A stretch of DNA of 64,000 nt from Arthrobotrys musiformis (Eukaryota; Ascomycota; Orbiliomycetes; Orbiliales; Orbiliaceae), in NCBI GenBank assembly GCA_036971715.1, contig JAVHJL010000002.1, positions 1,954,501 to 2,018,500 of the forward strand, written 5' to 3'. Position 1 is the first letter of the stretch; each line of letters starts with the position of its first letter. The position numbers were made by a program, and so were the translations under genes. Of this stretch, positions 1 through 10,452 are shown piece by piece. The notes under the pieces were generated by a model, which was not told the origin of the DNA, did not search any database, and worked only from the letters and a program-made list of their open reading frames with translations.

Positions 1-1547
1 TTAGTCTTATAAATCCGTACTAAAAGTATGCATTGTCTACTTTTAGAATGTCTATTAATATGTGGATTGTATATATAGCTTTTCAAGCTCGAACAACGCT
101 ATACCAAGCGTTCCCGTCGAACAACATTCATCTGCGACGCATACTACATCGACGGAGAATACGTCTACGGCCCATCGATGACACAGAAGCACCTTCCCAA
201 CGTCAGTGTTCAACAAATGCACGGCAGCGTCAGCAGCTCGAGCACGAAGAAGGATAGAAGAAAGAGTGTTTTTGGAGCCTATTAAGAGATCCATACACTT
301 CTTTTTTTCGAATTGATGTTATTCCCGGCGTAAACAACGGGTGCGATATCATTCGACTACAAGCGAATTAGCATTCGACATGTGGAAAGATCCTTTTTCA
401 TAGAAGAAGAAGAGGAGAAGGAGAGCAAAGACGACATTGAAGAACAATACGGACGAGGACGATTATTACCAGAAACCACAGAACATTAACGCCCTAAAAC
501 GTCACGATATCGCGATAAACACACAAACACGCACACACGCCTGCATAGAATATACATCTATCTAATCCGGTACTCCGACTCGAAAGAGAATCGACGTTCC
601 CTTTTTTCCCCCATGGTTGTTTCCCAAATCCAAAAAGCGAATCCGCTAGTTTCGGGTTCTCGCGCCAATCGACAAATACGAAATCCTTTGGACCTTTAAA
701 GTCCGGCTACGAGACTGGGGATCCTTGAGGCTTTCCTGGGACAGCTGCACACTCTTTATTTTTATTTTTTTATTACAGACTTCACACTCATTTCTAAATG
801 ACGATGCATCGTGCAACGTTTTCTTTTTCCTTTTTCTTTCTTCTTCAAGTTGTGCCTTTTTTTCAACCCTTTCTTTTGTTATTACCCCCCGGTGTTGGAG
901 AGTTTTTTTTGACCTGGTCTGTTACTACATTCTCTTCAACTGTATATATTTCCCACCTGGCCAACCGCCTACTTTCAGTATATCCAAGTCTCCTACACTG
1001 TATTAGGCTGACTATATACCAAAAGGGCATCGGCTTTTCCTGTGGTCATTCCTATTTTTCCCGCACAATCTGTCTATCTGGTTTTTGTCTTTTTCTAAAG
1101 GGGGGGATAAGATACCACTTTTTTCAACAAACTTTTCACGGAGCGAATATATTTTTTCCCAATTGTCTCCTGGCATTTCTTTTTTTTTATCAAAGATGGC
1201 ATGTTTTTACTGTCCACGAGCATGTTCGAATAGCGAAAGGAAATCTATAAAGAACAAAAAAGAATGCAAAGCAAACAAAACTACCGTTCGAGAGAAGTAA
1301 ACGTAGTATTCGAAAACAAAACTTTTTATATCTTTCGTCTAAAGATGGAGGGTAAAAATCAACTCGGGAGGGCTAAGCTACATCTAAGATATCTCCTCAA
1401 ACACAAAAAAAACGCCATCCCATCATGCATCTGTCATCATGCATCATATCGTACAAAACATCCTCTTTTATTTTTCCCGGGGAAAAGAAACTGGGGAAAA
1501 CGCCAAAATGCAAGATCATATATAATAATATAAAAAAGTGGATGCAT
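1..1547. other. Intergenic, window edge to DUS2 3' end
   Basis: I see no gene here. Short open frames run through pyrimidine-rich plus-strand sequence (about 770-1200) but encode only Phe/Ser/Leu-rich low-complexity peptides on either strand. No start context, splice pattern or known family supports them. The right part is the 3' flank of the minus-strand DUS2 gene. Confidence 0.6.
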
Positions 1548-3143
1548 TTATACTACTGCCTGAACGGGTTCTGCCGCACTACCGGGTAGTAGCATATCCG
1601 TAGCCGCCAATTCCGCCACGGCGGCGCCTGTGGTTGAATTACTCCTTTCCTCAGCGTCAACTTTTATTCTTTTATTACTCCCTTCCTCTGCATCTTTTTG
1701 TTCCCCGGCTTCCGCCTCTGCCTTCTTTCTTTTAAATTCCGCCAGTTTCTTCTGTCTTTCCGCTCTTTCTGCCTGTATTTGTGCATCTTTCTCCTCCTGG
1801 GCTCTAACTCTTTGCGTCTTGAGCGTTCCGAGGTCGAGTTCCTCGGGATAAGTGCACTCCAGACCCATTATCTCGCAAATATCTCGATATGTCTTCGCCC
1901 TCGACAGGACTTTATGCATTTGGTTTTTGCCGGGGACCATATTCAGAAGACAAAACTTCGTATTCGAAATCGGATTCTCGACACTCATCGCGATCAACAT
2001 GAAATCGGTCACGACTTCTCTCCATGGTTTTAGACCGCCCAGGTGATTCGGGTTGAAGCAACTGGGATTTGCTTCAGCAGCGACCGCAATCATTGCGCCT
2101 CCTTGGATATCGTATTCCTTGATAACTTCTTGAGCGTCATCCCAACCCTTGATATCGCCGTTTACGAAAAATTCGACACCGGCGTCTTTACAGATTTTGG
2201 CAGTACCAGCTAAAGCATCACGGATGGCGGGTTCTCGAGGTCGCATGGGTGGGGTTCGGCAGTGGAGGGTTAGTTTTGAGATTCCGGTTTTGCAGAGGGA
2301 GGTTACGAGGGCGTGGGTTTCTTCTACTGTTGGTAGAAGACGGATTTTGACGGAGATCGGAAGGGCGTATGGAGTTGAGAGGCCGACATTTTCGACGAGG
2401 GCGGTGAGGATTGAGAGAAGGCGGGGGATATCTTTTAGGAGGGCGGCTCCCATTCCGGCGTGGGTCGAGAATGGCTGTAAAAATCGTTAAAAAAAGATCT
2501 TCATTGAATACACAGAAGGCAGATAAGAGTCATTATTTGGGTGCGAGTGATACCTTTGGACATCCGGAGTTGACATCAATACCAGAAACATCTTGAGCGA
2601 TGATTTTTGCAGCAGCTACGGCGGTATCGGGAGCAGCCGTGCCCATCTGGAAGATGAATTTTGATTTTTCGCGAGGAGGGCAGGCACGGAAGATGAGGCC
2701 TGTTCGGACATAGTCTACACAGCCCGTCGTTGGGTTTTCGACTCTTTCGCAGCCAATAAGAGATTTATCGATTGTTTCTGGACCTGTAACATGCACCCAT
2801 TTTCATTTAGAAATTATTTCGGACCATAAGGTGGTACATTAGGGAGTCTGGTCGTACCCCAAACGATATCGGCGCCGTATTTGAGAGACAACAGTCTCAT
2901 GGCGAGCTGGCCCGAACGGACCATGGGAGCCAAGACTACTTTGCCATATTCGGTAGCGGGAATAACAGGAGCAGGAGCAAGAGCTTCTGCCGAGATATTG
3001 GTGGCCGGGATATCCTCGGGCTGGGGCTCGTGGGGTGGGACGGCGGGTGGAGCGATGGCGTGGTCGGTCATGGTCATAGTGGCATAGTATCGAAAGCGAT
3101 GCAGTCGGAGAGCTTGCCGGACAGAAGGAAGGAGTCGGTTCAT
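1548..3143 (-). CDS. DUS2: tRNA-dihydrouridine(20) synthase, DUS2/Smm1 family
   Basis: This is a flavoenzyme that reduces U20 to dihydrouridine in tRNA using NAD(P)H. I model three exons: 3143-2858, 2783-2554 and 2474-1548 (480 aa). The donors are GTACGA and GTATCA, both acceptors end in ACAG, and phases close exactly. The N-terminal Dus barrel opens with VVLAPMVRSGQLAMRLL. The catalytic Cys lies in NSGCPK (about Cys170). The substrate-binding motif HCRTPPMRPREP and the FMN-site stretch FFVNGDIKGWDDA follow. The C-terminal ~80 residues are a charged, probably helical Lys/Glu/Ala-rich tail. The first 22 residues (start MNRLLPSVRQ, no acidic residue, many Arg) look like a mitochondrial presequence. 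In-frame Met23 and Met25 could start a cytosolic form. The gene is head-to-head with the pyrophosphatase gene. The family call is secure; targeting is inference. Confidence 0.95.
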
Positions 3144-4023
3144 GCACGGCCGTCCGGTCGGTCAGGAACTAGAGCCGAGTCGACAGTCGAGTTGAAGCTG
3201 AAGTTTTGAAGCCGGGAGTCGAAGTTCGTGATAGCGATGGTAGCTAGCAGAGATATGTGCGAAGTGAGGTGAAGCTGGAGTTGATCGGAATGACTGCGAC
3301 AGACGAACAAAAAGTTTTTCAGATTGCCGAGGCCGAGAGATCCAGCCCGACAGAGGACTCAGCGCGGCAACTGCAGTACCCTCTCTGTATCCGTCCCTAC
3401 CCCCCATCCATCACCATCTCATTCCTCCGTCTCCTACACTACCCATATTTTGCCTCAGTAACCAAGTGAAGACGCATTCCATTAGGTAAGTGCTCGAGTT
3501 AACCAGACAATTGACTTCGACCTCAACGACATGTCCAACACATTGTTCTCAATTCTACTACACGCATCTCTTTCTCCATGATCCATCTTCACCTTCGATA
3601 TAAGAAAGATATCACATCTCAAGTACATACTCCTTCCAGTGCCTCAAAAGTACTTAATTAGCCAAGTTGGCGAGGGCTAGTTGCGATTGCAATTGCGATT
3701 GCAATCTATCATTTTTTACTTATTTACCTACCGGCATATAGCATTGGCATTGAGCAATTAGCTCCTCCAATCAAATCGCCTGCCGGTGGTGTGCCCGCCT
3801 CTCCTCGTGCTGCTCCTCTACATTCCTCCGGACGAGGCTTGCAGGGAACTACGCATTTACTTTTTACTTTTTTCTTCTTCTCGTCGAGTGATATAATTGT
3901 ATTCGGGAAGGGGACCGCTAACGACTTATTTATACGCATTGGCATTGCAATTACATAACAAACCATACATAGCATAAACATAACCCCTCATCCTTTGCTC
4001 CTCTCCCCCACCAACTCATATAA
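3144..4023. promoter_or_regulatory. Shared divergent promoter region, DUS2/IPP1
   Basis: These 880 bp separate two divergently transcribed housekeeping genes and hold no convincing ORF. The part next to the pyrophosphatase gene is pyrimidine-rich on the plus strand, as is common in fungal 5' leaders. A tandem palindromic motif at 3681-3706 is listed separately. I saw no clear TATA box. The boundary between the two promoters cannot be placed by eye. Confidence 0.55.
3681..3706. promoter_or_regulatory. Duplicated palindromic ATTGCAAT motif
   Basis: The octamer ATTGCAAT is its own reverse complement and occurs twice here, 12 bp apart, as two copies of TTGCGATTGCAA followed by TC. This spacing is a little over one helical turn, so two dimeric factors could sit on the same face. 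It lies between the divergent DUS2 and IPP1 genes. The half-site resembles bZIP C/EBP-type sites. Function is inference. Confidence 0.35.
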
Positions 4024-5403
4024 ATGAGATTCTGCCCACATCTGCTTCGGACAGTTGTGAAAAGAACCTCTATTTTACACCAATCCGTCAGACTGGCTAC
4101 CCCTCTTCATTCTTCTTCTTCTTCTCTTCCTTCTTCTGTTTACGCCCGTTCGTCACTTATCGCTCAGCACCTATCCACCTCGTCCAACCCAAAGATGCCT
4201 CAGTACTCCGTTCGAAAGATCGGGGCTCCTTACACCCTTGAACATCGTGTCTTCATCGAAGCCGATGGTCAGCCAATCTCTCCTTTCCATGATATCCCTC
4301 TCTATGCCAATGAGCAGGGAACTGTCCTGAACATGATCGTTGAGGTTCCCAGGTATGTGTTTTTCAATAATACCCCACATTCCATTTGTCGTGTTTTTTT
4401 TCGAACTCGATATTAATGATTGAACGCAGGTGGACCAATGCGAAGCAGGAAATCAGCAAGGATGAGCTCTTGAACCCCATCAAGCAGGATATCAAGAAGG
4501 GTACGTGTGTTATTCCCTTCATTTCCCTTCATTTTTCACTTCTCGCGTTTTTTTCTTCCTTTTGAATTATTTTCGAGTTCTGATGATTTTTGTGTATAGG
4601 CAAGCTCAGATTCGTCCGAAACTGCTTCCCACATAAGGGATACCTCTGGAATTATGGCGCCTTCCCCCAGGTATGCACACCCTTCTATCTCGATCCTACA
4701 AAATATGACCCCAAAAAAGGTTCAATAGACTAATATTCAACAATGATGTAGACCTGGGAAGACCCCAACACCAGCCACCCAGAGACCAAAGCCAAGGGCG
4801 ACAACGACCCGCTCGACGTCTGCGAAATCGGTGAAAACGTCGGCTACACCGGTCAAGTCAAGCAAGTCAAGGTCCTCGGAATCATGGCCCTCCTCGACGA
4901 GGGTGAAACCGACTGGAAGGTCATCGTCATCGATGTCAATGACCCACTTGCCCCAAAACTCAACGACGTCGAGGATGTCGAACGTCACCTACCCGGTCTT
5001 CTGAGGGCCACGAACGAGTGGTTCCGTATTTACAAAATTCCAGATGGCAAGCCAGAGAACCAGTTCGCTTTCTCGGGCGAGTGCAAGAATAAGAAGTATG
5101 CCAATGATATCATTCGTGAGACCCATGAGGCTTGGGAGAAGTTGATCACCGGACAGACTGATGCTGGTGGTATTACTACGTAAGTTCCTTCCCTCTCGCA
5201 ATTGCGGATCTGGATGTATAGTACCTTGGCGGATGAAATGCTAATCTTTCGATCGATGTAGCGCCAACACCACCGTCGGCCAATCCCCCTTCCGCACCAC
5301 CCTCGACCAAATCCCACCAATCCCACCAAACCAGAACCTTGCCCCGGCCCCAATTGACCCAAGCATTGACAAGTGGTTCTTCATCAGCGGTTCCGCCGCA
5401 TAA
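4024..5403 (+). CDS. IPP1: Inorganic pyrophosphatase (family I), with N-terminal targeting-like extension
   Basis: This enzyme hydrolyses pyrophosphate released by biosynthetic reactions. Five exons, 4024-4352, 4430-4500, 4600-4670, 4752-5179 and 5262-5403, close in phase to give 346 aa. The family signature DNDPLD is at residues 174-179 of the long form, after the conserved [13 protein letters not shown]. The family normally starts near [14 protein letters not shown], which here is Met58 (ATG at 4195) and gives a 289-aa protein of the usual cytosolic length (yeast Ipp1 is 287 aa). The 57 upstream residues are continuous in frame and begin [16 protein letters not shown]. They are rich in Arg, Ser and Leu with no acidic residue, like a mitochondrial presequence. 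An in-frame TAA sits immediately before the first ATG. Two products from one gene, cytosolic and mitochondrial, are therefore possible. Enzyme identity is secure; dual use is inference. Confidence 0.96.
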
Positions 5404-5805
5404 ATCCCCTCTAAAGCATTTTTTGCAGATTAAACAAAAAGAAGGGAGGGCTTGGATCTTTCATGATGTCTATGTTATATATAATGCGGAACCCATTGTA
5501 TCGAACCTCTTTTGCGGGGTATGGGGGATTTCAGAAGGGACTTCGACTGTTTTTACCGGGTTTCAGAGAATGTTCTGATACCGCTGCCCTTTTCTAGCGA
5601 GTTTGATACGAGAGCACCGGTGTTAAATACCAAATGACAAAAGTTCATGACCATCGCATTTATGCTTGTGGAATCTCGTAAATGTGCTAATATCGGTTAT
5701 TATATATGTAAATGTAAAAAAGATCATGACGCCTGCTAAAATGGGGGGTATACAACAACATAAGACGAGAGTTTATACAAAATAATACAGCACCGTTTCT
5801 ATAGA
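5404..5805. other. Convergent 3' intergenic region, IPP1/SEC20
   Basis: These 402 bp lie between two convergent genes. They hold only AT-rich 3'-UTR-like sequence with candidate polyadenylation tracts, for example around 5690-5720. No gene is seen. Confidence 0.6.
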
Positions 5806-7082
5806 TCATAGTTCGTCATGATTACCTTCATTACCTTCATTAACTTCCTCAACCCACTCCCCCGTCACCGCGACGGGTTCTAACGGTGTTTCCAGTGGTA
5901 TTTCGACTTCTTCGCCGTTACTTAATACCACTGTTTTAATACTCGATTCCTCTGGGATGTCGGGAGCATTGAAAGCGCCGATTTCCTCTGTGACAGTCAT
6001 GCTTTCCACCACTTTTTGGACTTCACTGCGTACATCGCCGCCAACCACGCTCTGAGTCCCTACGACGCCCCCACCGACGCTAACATCCGTCGTCCCCCTG
6101 AACGGCATCAAAACCGCCCAAACCAACATCCGAAGCGGTAACCAAATAACCAAAAACACGGGACCCCAGAGTAATCGTCTAAACACCAACCAAGCGATCG
6201 TACCGACGAGGGAGTAAAGACTCATTTGGTAATACCACATATCGCTTTTGTTTTTTTTGACGAGGTTGGTTATTAGACCCTTTGATTTTGAGAGGACGGA
6301 GTCGAAGGTTGAGTAGGAGGTTCCCAGGAGTTTTAGGGTTTCGGTTGATTGGGCTAGCGTTGAGGAGGCGAAGTGGGAGCGGGTTAGTTCTGCGGTCATT
6401 AGAGCGTGGGTACGGCGGAGGGCGAGGGTGACGTCTGATGAGGCGGAGGTGAGGAGGTCTGATTGGGTGTCCTTCTTTTTTGAGGAGTGGTAGGGACGGC
6501 GGTAGATTGAGCCGGGGGGTAGGGAGGCGATGGAGGTTGAGAGGGAGGTATCATCTGTTGGTGACTCTGGGGTGGATTGTGGTTGCTGCTGGTACTGTAA
6601 TATTGCTTCGCGCTCGCGACGGGCGGCGAGGGTGGAGGATTTTTTGGAGTGGAGGAGGGATTTGCGGTATATTGTTCTTGCGTGTTTGAAGTCTTCCTGG
6701 AGTTTGTGTAGACGGGAGTGCAGCGCTGCTTGCGGGTCTGTTGATGGGTTTAGAGTGGCGGTTTGGAGGGATAGTGTCTACCGTCATTTGTCAGTTATAT
6801 TGCGGTTTATTGCTCAGGGGAAACTATTTACTTCGAGCTCTGCGTCGCCTTCTTTTAGGCTTTGGTGGATTAAGCCTGCCAGTTCGTTTCTGGCTTCCTC
6901 GGTGCCTGGTGCTGTGAGGTTCGATAGACGGTCGATGTATGTCGTCACCTGCGATATCGGTTAGCTATAACTCTCCTCGTAGGTATTGTGTATAAAATGG
7001 GAAGGATAGTGTAGTATACCTCCTGGTAGGCATTGGTAAGAACGGCGATTCGTTCTGATATTTCAGACGAGGCGGCGGACAT
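5806..7082 (-). CDS. SEC20: Sec20-type ER t-SNARE with HDEL terminus
   Basis: This SNARE (BNIP1/Sec20 family) acts with Ufe1, Use1 and the Dsl1 tether in Golgi-to-ER retrograde fusion. Exons 7082-7020, 6948-6832 and 6777-5806 are in phase and give 383 aa. The N-terminus MSAASSEISERIAVL leads a coiled region. The SNARE motif occupies about residues 175-235. It has the family's 'STFDSVLSKSKGLITNL' heptad segment and the preceding 'SSTLAQSTETLKLLGTSYS'. The membrane anchor begins at about residue 241 (WYYQMSLYSLVGTIAWLVF) and is followed by a second hydrophobic stretch. The protein ends exactly in HDEL, the retrieval signal also present in yeast Sec20. The gene is convergent with IPP1 and tandem with creB. 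Confidence 0.93.
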
Positions 7083-7898
7083 GATGGGCGGAAGGTTGCG
7101 AGGGGTGGAAGGGAAGTTGATGAGGTTGAGGTTGAGGATGGATATCTGGGGATGAGGTGTGGTAAAGTTAAGGTGGTTTGAAGGTTGGAGCTATGGCTGC
7201 CACTGTGGCGTTTACTCGCTCACTTCACTACAAACCTTCAATATAATATCACGACAGCACGAGGAGACGAAAGTATATAATTAATAATCACCCGGTACAA
7301 AATAAAAAAAATAAATAGATAACACTATATAAACCGCTTTTGAAATATAAGTAAAGTGTAAGGAAATTTTAGAGAATCGACAAAAGCTTCAGGGGGAGGG
7401 GTCCCATCGTTTTATCCGGCATATACACTCTCTTCCTCATGATATAAGACCTGAACCGGGGAATGAAGAGGTAAGAAATAAAATAGAAGAAGAGAAAGAA
7501 GTATATAAACCGAAGAGAAAAAAGAGAGATGGAAATAATAATAATAAGAAAAAGGAGACGACATGAATCGAAGTCGATTATGCATTATCATCATTTGGTA
7601 TATATGCCCCGGGAAATGATTTCTCTCGCTGCGTCCGAAAAACATGAACATGCAAGTAGTAGTATAAGCCAGAGTATAAAAGGGAATCCGCAAAAAGAGA
7701 AGCCGGCGAAAAAGAGAGTGGAATGGAAAAGAAAATAATAAGAAAGCGCAAGCCATGCCCCATGATACCACCAATGTAACAGAAAAAGAGAAAAAGAAAT
7801 CGATGACTACATTAGAATTTAAGAATTAAAAAAAAAAGAGTAGGAAAGGGGAACTGCCTCCCTTTTTTTGGTACTCTCCCCGTTCACCACCAGGGAAA
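7083..7898. other. Intergenic between SEC20 start and creB end
   Basis: These 816 bp must carry the SEC20 promoter and the creB 3'-UTR. The centre (7240-7850) is purine-rich on the plus strand. Its minus-strand reading is Phe/Leu/Tyr-rich low complexity, so I do not accept the open frames there as genes. Confidence 0.55.
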
Positions 7899-10452
7899 CT
7901 ATCCCAGGATCGACAGCTTCTTCCGTAGTATCTTACTGGCTCGATGGTGTTTTTCCTCCTTGTGCTTCTTTTCTTCCTTGGGTGTGTGGTTGCCGTTTAG
8001 ATGCCGTTCGTCAAAACTCTCCTGCCTTCCGTTCGTCGACACTGTCACAGGTTGCAGGTTTGGACTAGCTATCGAGCTTTGTGTCGTTGTAGCCGATGAG
8101 TCGCCGTAATGCAATGCGGTCGAAGGTATCGGTGGCACAGGCTCCTTCTCTCTCTCCTTCTCCATGATTTTATTAAACCCGAACGGCTTCTTTCCAATCG
8201 ACGGCGGCCTGAATCGGCTCAATCCGTGGCTGCTGCCACCATTTTCCTTCTCTTCTTTACCCTTATGTTTGGCTTCCTTCTCTCGCTCTTTCTCCTCCTT
8301 CTTAGCCTGCTTCTCCCTTTCCTTCTCCCGTGCCTTCTCCTCTTTAAGCTCCTTCTCACGCTCCTTCTTAGATTTGATCGGTGACACGGGAGATGTGGCC
8401 TCCGGAGCCACCGTCTTGTTATTAACATTGAGATACGATGTAGGTATCGACGGCACCGGCGGTAGTCCGGTCGGCGTCTTGGGCTGCGGTTCCAGGACCG
8501 GTGTCTTAGGCCCGTCGAGGATCGCAACGTCCGGAACATCATCGATCGGAGAAATAACATGCCCGTTCGTATATCCATTAACCTTCTCCTTCGACGGTTT
8601 CTTCTTAAGATCTTTCTCTTTAACATCGCCCTTGTTGGATTTCGCCTTCTTCGCCTCCGCCCGCTCTTGCTCCATTTTATTCTCCCGCTCTATAGCCTCT
8701 AATGTCGTCTCTTGATAGAACAAAACGTACGCGCACGCTAATCCGGGTCTATCGCCGAAGAAATTTCGCACAAAGGATTTGTCGACGGGTTCCACCATCT
8801 CGTCGTCGTATAATAACCACCCGTGCTCCTCTGATTTTATTATAGCCACGTAGTGTCCGTGGTAAGGGCCACCTCCAATATGGATGATAACAGCATAGAG
8901 CTCGTAGAGCCGATCCGGGTCTTCGGCGTCGTCGGTGGTGTTGAATAGTCGTAAATGGTAAGGGTAAACTACTCGGTGGAAAAGCTTTTGGTGTCGTCCT
9001 AAATCTTCCATATACTTAAATCGCTTTAGGTGCAACGCTAGCACTTTCGGGAGCCGTTTGATCTTCATTCTCTTCTCCGCTTCTTGGAGTCCACCGCATA
9101 CGTCGCAATGAAACTTATTCCGTTCGCATAGCATCTCGCTCGCTGAGAAATTTCGGAGACAAGATGTGACTGAGGAGTGTTTTTCTAGATCTATGGATAA
9201 GTCGAGGAATGGTTCATCTCTTCTGGAAACATTTTCGCATGTTAAGCATTTTGTTTCAGACGTTAATGCTCCTTCGAATAGATCGTGAACCCAGCTTGTA
9301 TTCTGTACTACCGATTCAGATGTTGTTGAGACCGCTTTCGCGGAGTCAGCCGAGTCAGCCGTCTCTGGTATCAGACGAGATGATGTTTCACTCTTATTCT
9401 GGTTGGCAGCTTTCGCGTGATCCTCCACATTTTCGATAACCTCGTTCAGAACATAGTTGAAAAATTCATGGGCGTCCTGGTGCATCTGGCTTCGGAAGAG
9501 CTCATTTTTCATCTTGAGCACCTCGACGAAGCGCAATGGACTCACGACTCCTGTTCTCGACTCGTTCGCCACCACGCTCTCAAAAAGATCCTTCATTGCT
9601 GTGAACAGCGATTCCTCCATACTATAGTTCTTCGAGTTCGCAACTTCGACATTGAGTATCGGACCGGCGGTCAAAGCGGCCTTCTTCTTCGCCTCCGGGG
9701 AGTCCTTATCCTCTGGCTTCGGTGGACCTGCAGGTGGAACTGCCGCACTCGCAGGAGTCGATCCCCGCCTCGCTAGCGGGGCTGGGGACCCAACACCCCC
9801 CTTCGCTTTTCCGTTTAGAAGAGGGGGCTCCGTCGATGTTCTGGAGAGCCTCGAGCTTGAAGCTATCGCTCCATTCGGTGCGCCGGGTAGTAACGATTTT
9901 CGAGGGTAGTTGATAACCGCTTCGCGGAATTGCTTCGAGTAGTAGAGACATTGCAGCATGGAGTTGCAGTAACTGGCGGAACACAGGACCCATATTATAT
10001 CTCAGCCATTGGATTCCATTGAAATACGATTGTAACGAAAGGATATCTAGGAAATTAAGCCATACCATGTGTTGCCAAACTAAAAAATGATCCCGAATGT
10101 TAGCCGTCGTTTGTTCTCGACGTAGTACTCCGAATAACCGGCTGGGCAGAATCCTTACATTTTCGTAACCCCAAAACTTATCGCTCCCGTCTGCTCTTTG
10201 GGGCGCATCTCGAACGAGTTCTTGTATCGGTGTCAAAGCAACTGCCGCTTCCTCTTTCTTCTTTGCGGCAGCCGGTGGCGCTCCAGCGGCCTAAACGTCG
10301 AAGAGTTATGACGTTAGCAAGGGGTAAAGTTCGAAAAAACAGCCACCAGCAGGGAAAAAAAGTTGCGGAAAATGGCCGACTGGCAAGTCCAAACTTCTCG
10401 GTAAAAGTCAGGGTAAACTCACAGAGGATTTACTCCTCCTGAAGAATGACAT
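7899..10452 (-). CDS. creB: Ubiquitin carboxyl-terminal hydrolase, CreB/Ubp9/USP12-46 type
   Basis: This deubiquitinase family includes Aspergillus CreB, which works with WD40 cofactor CreC in carbon catabolite control. Exons 10452-10423, 10290-10159, 10079-10066 and 9972-7899 close in phase to 749 aa, near the 775 aa of A. nidulans CreB. Exon 3 is a 14-nt microexon that completes the Cys box FGNTCYCNS (catalytic Cys59). Other features are QDAHEFFNY (QDAHE box), two CxxC zinc pairs (Cys301/304, Cys348/351), and the His box [11 protein letters not shown] (His432) followed by YDDE (Asp448). The last ~220 residues are low-complexity, with a Lys/Glu coiled coil and a Pro-rich part, as in CreB. 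The start [10 protein letters not shown] matches the usual short first exon. Identity as CreB rather than a second USP12-like paralogue is inferred from overall layout. Confidence 0.93.

Noticed and set aside
798..1250. 150-codon plus-strand open frame rich in Phe, Ser and Leu
   Set aside because: It reflects T/C-rich sequence, overlaps other frames of the same composition, and has no motif, splice partner or start context.
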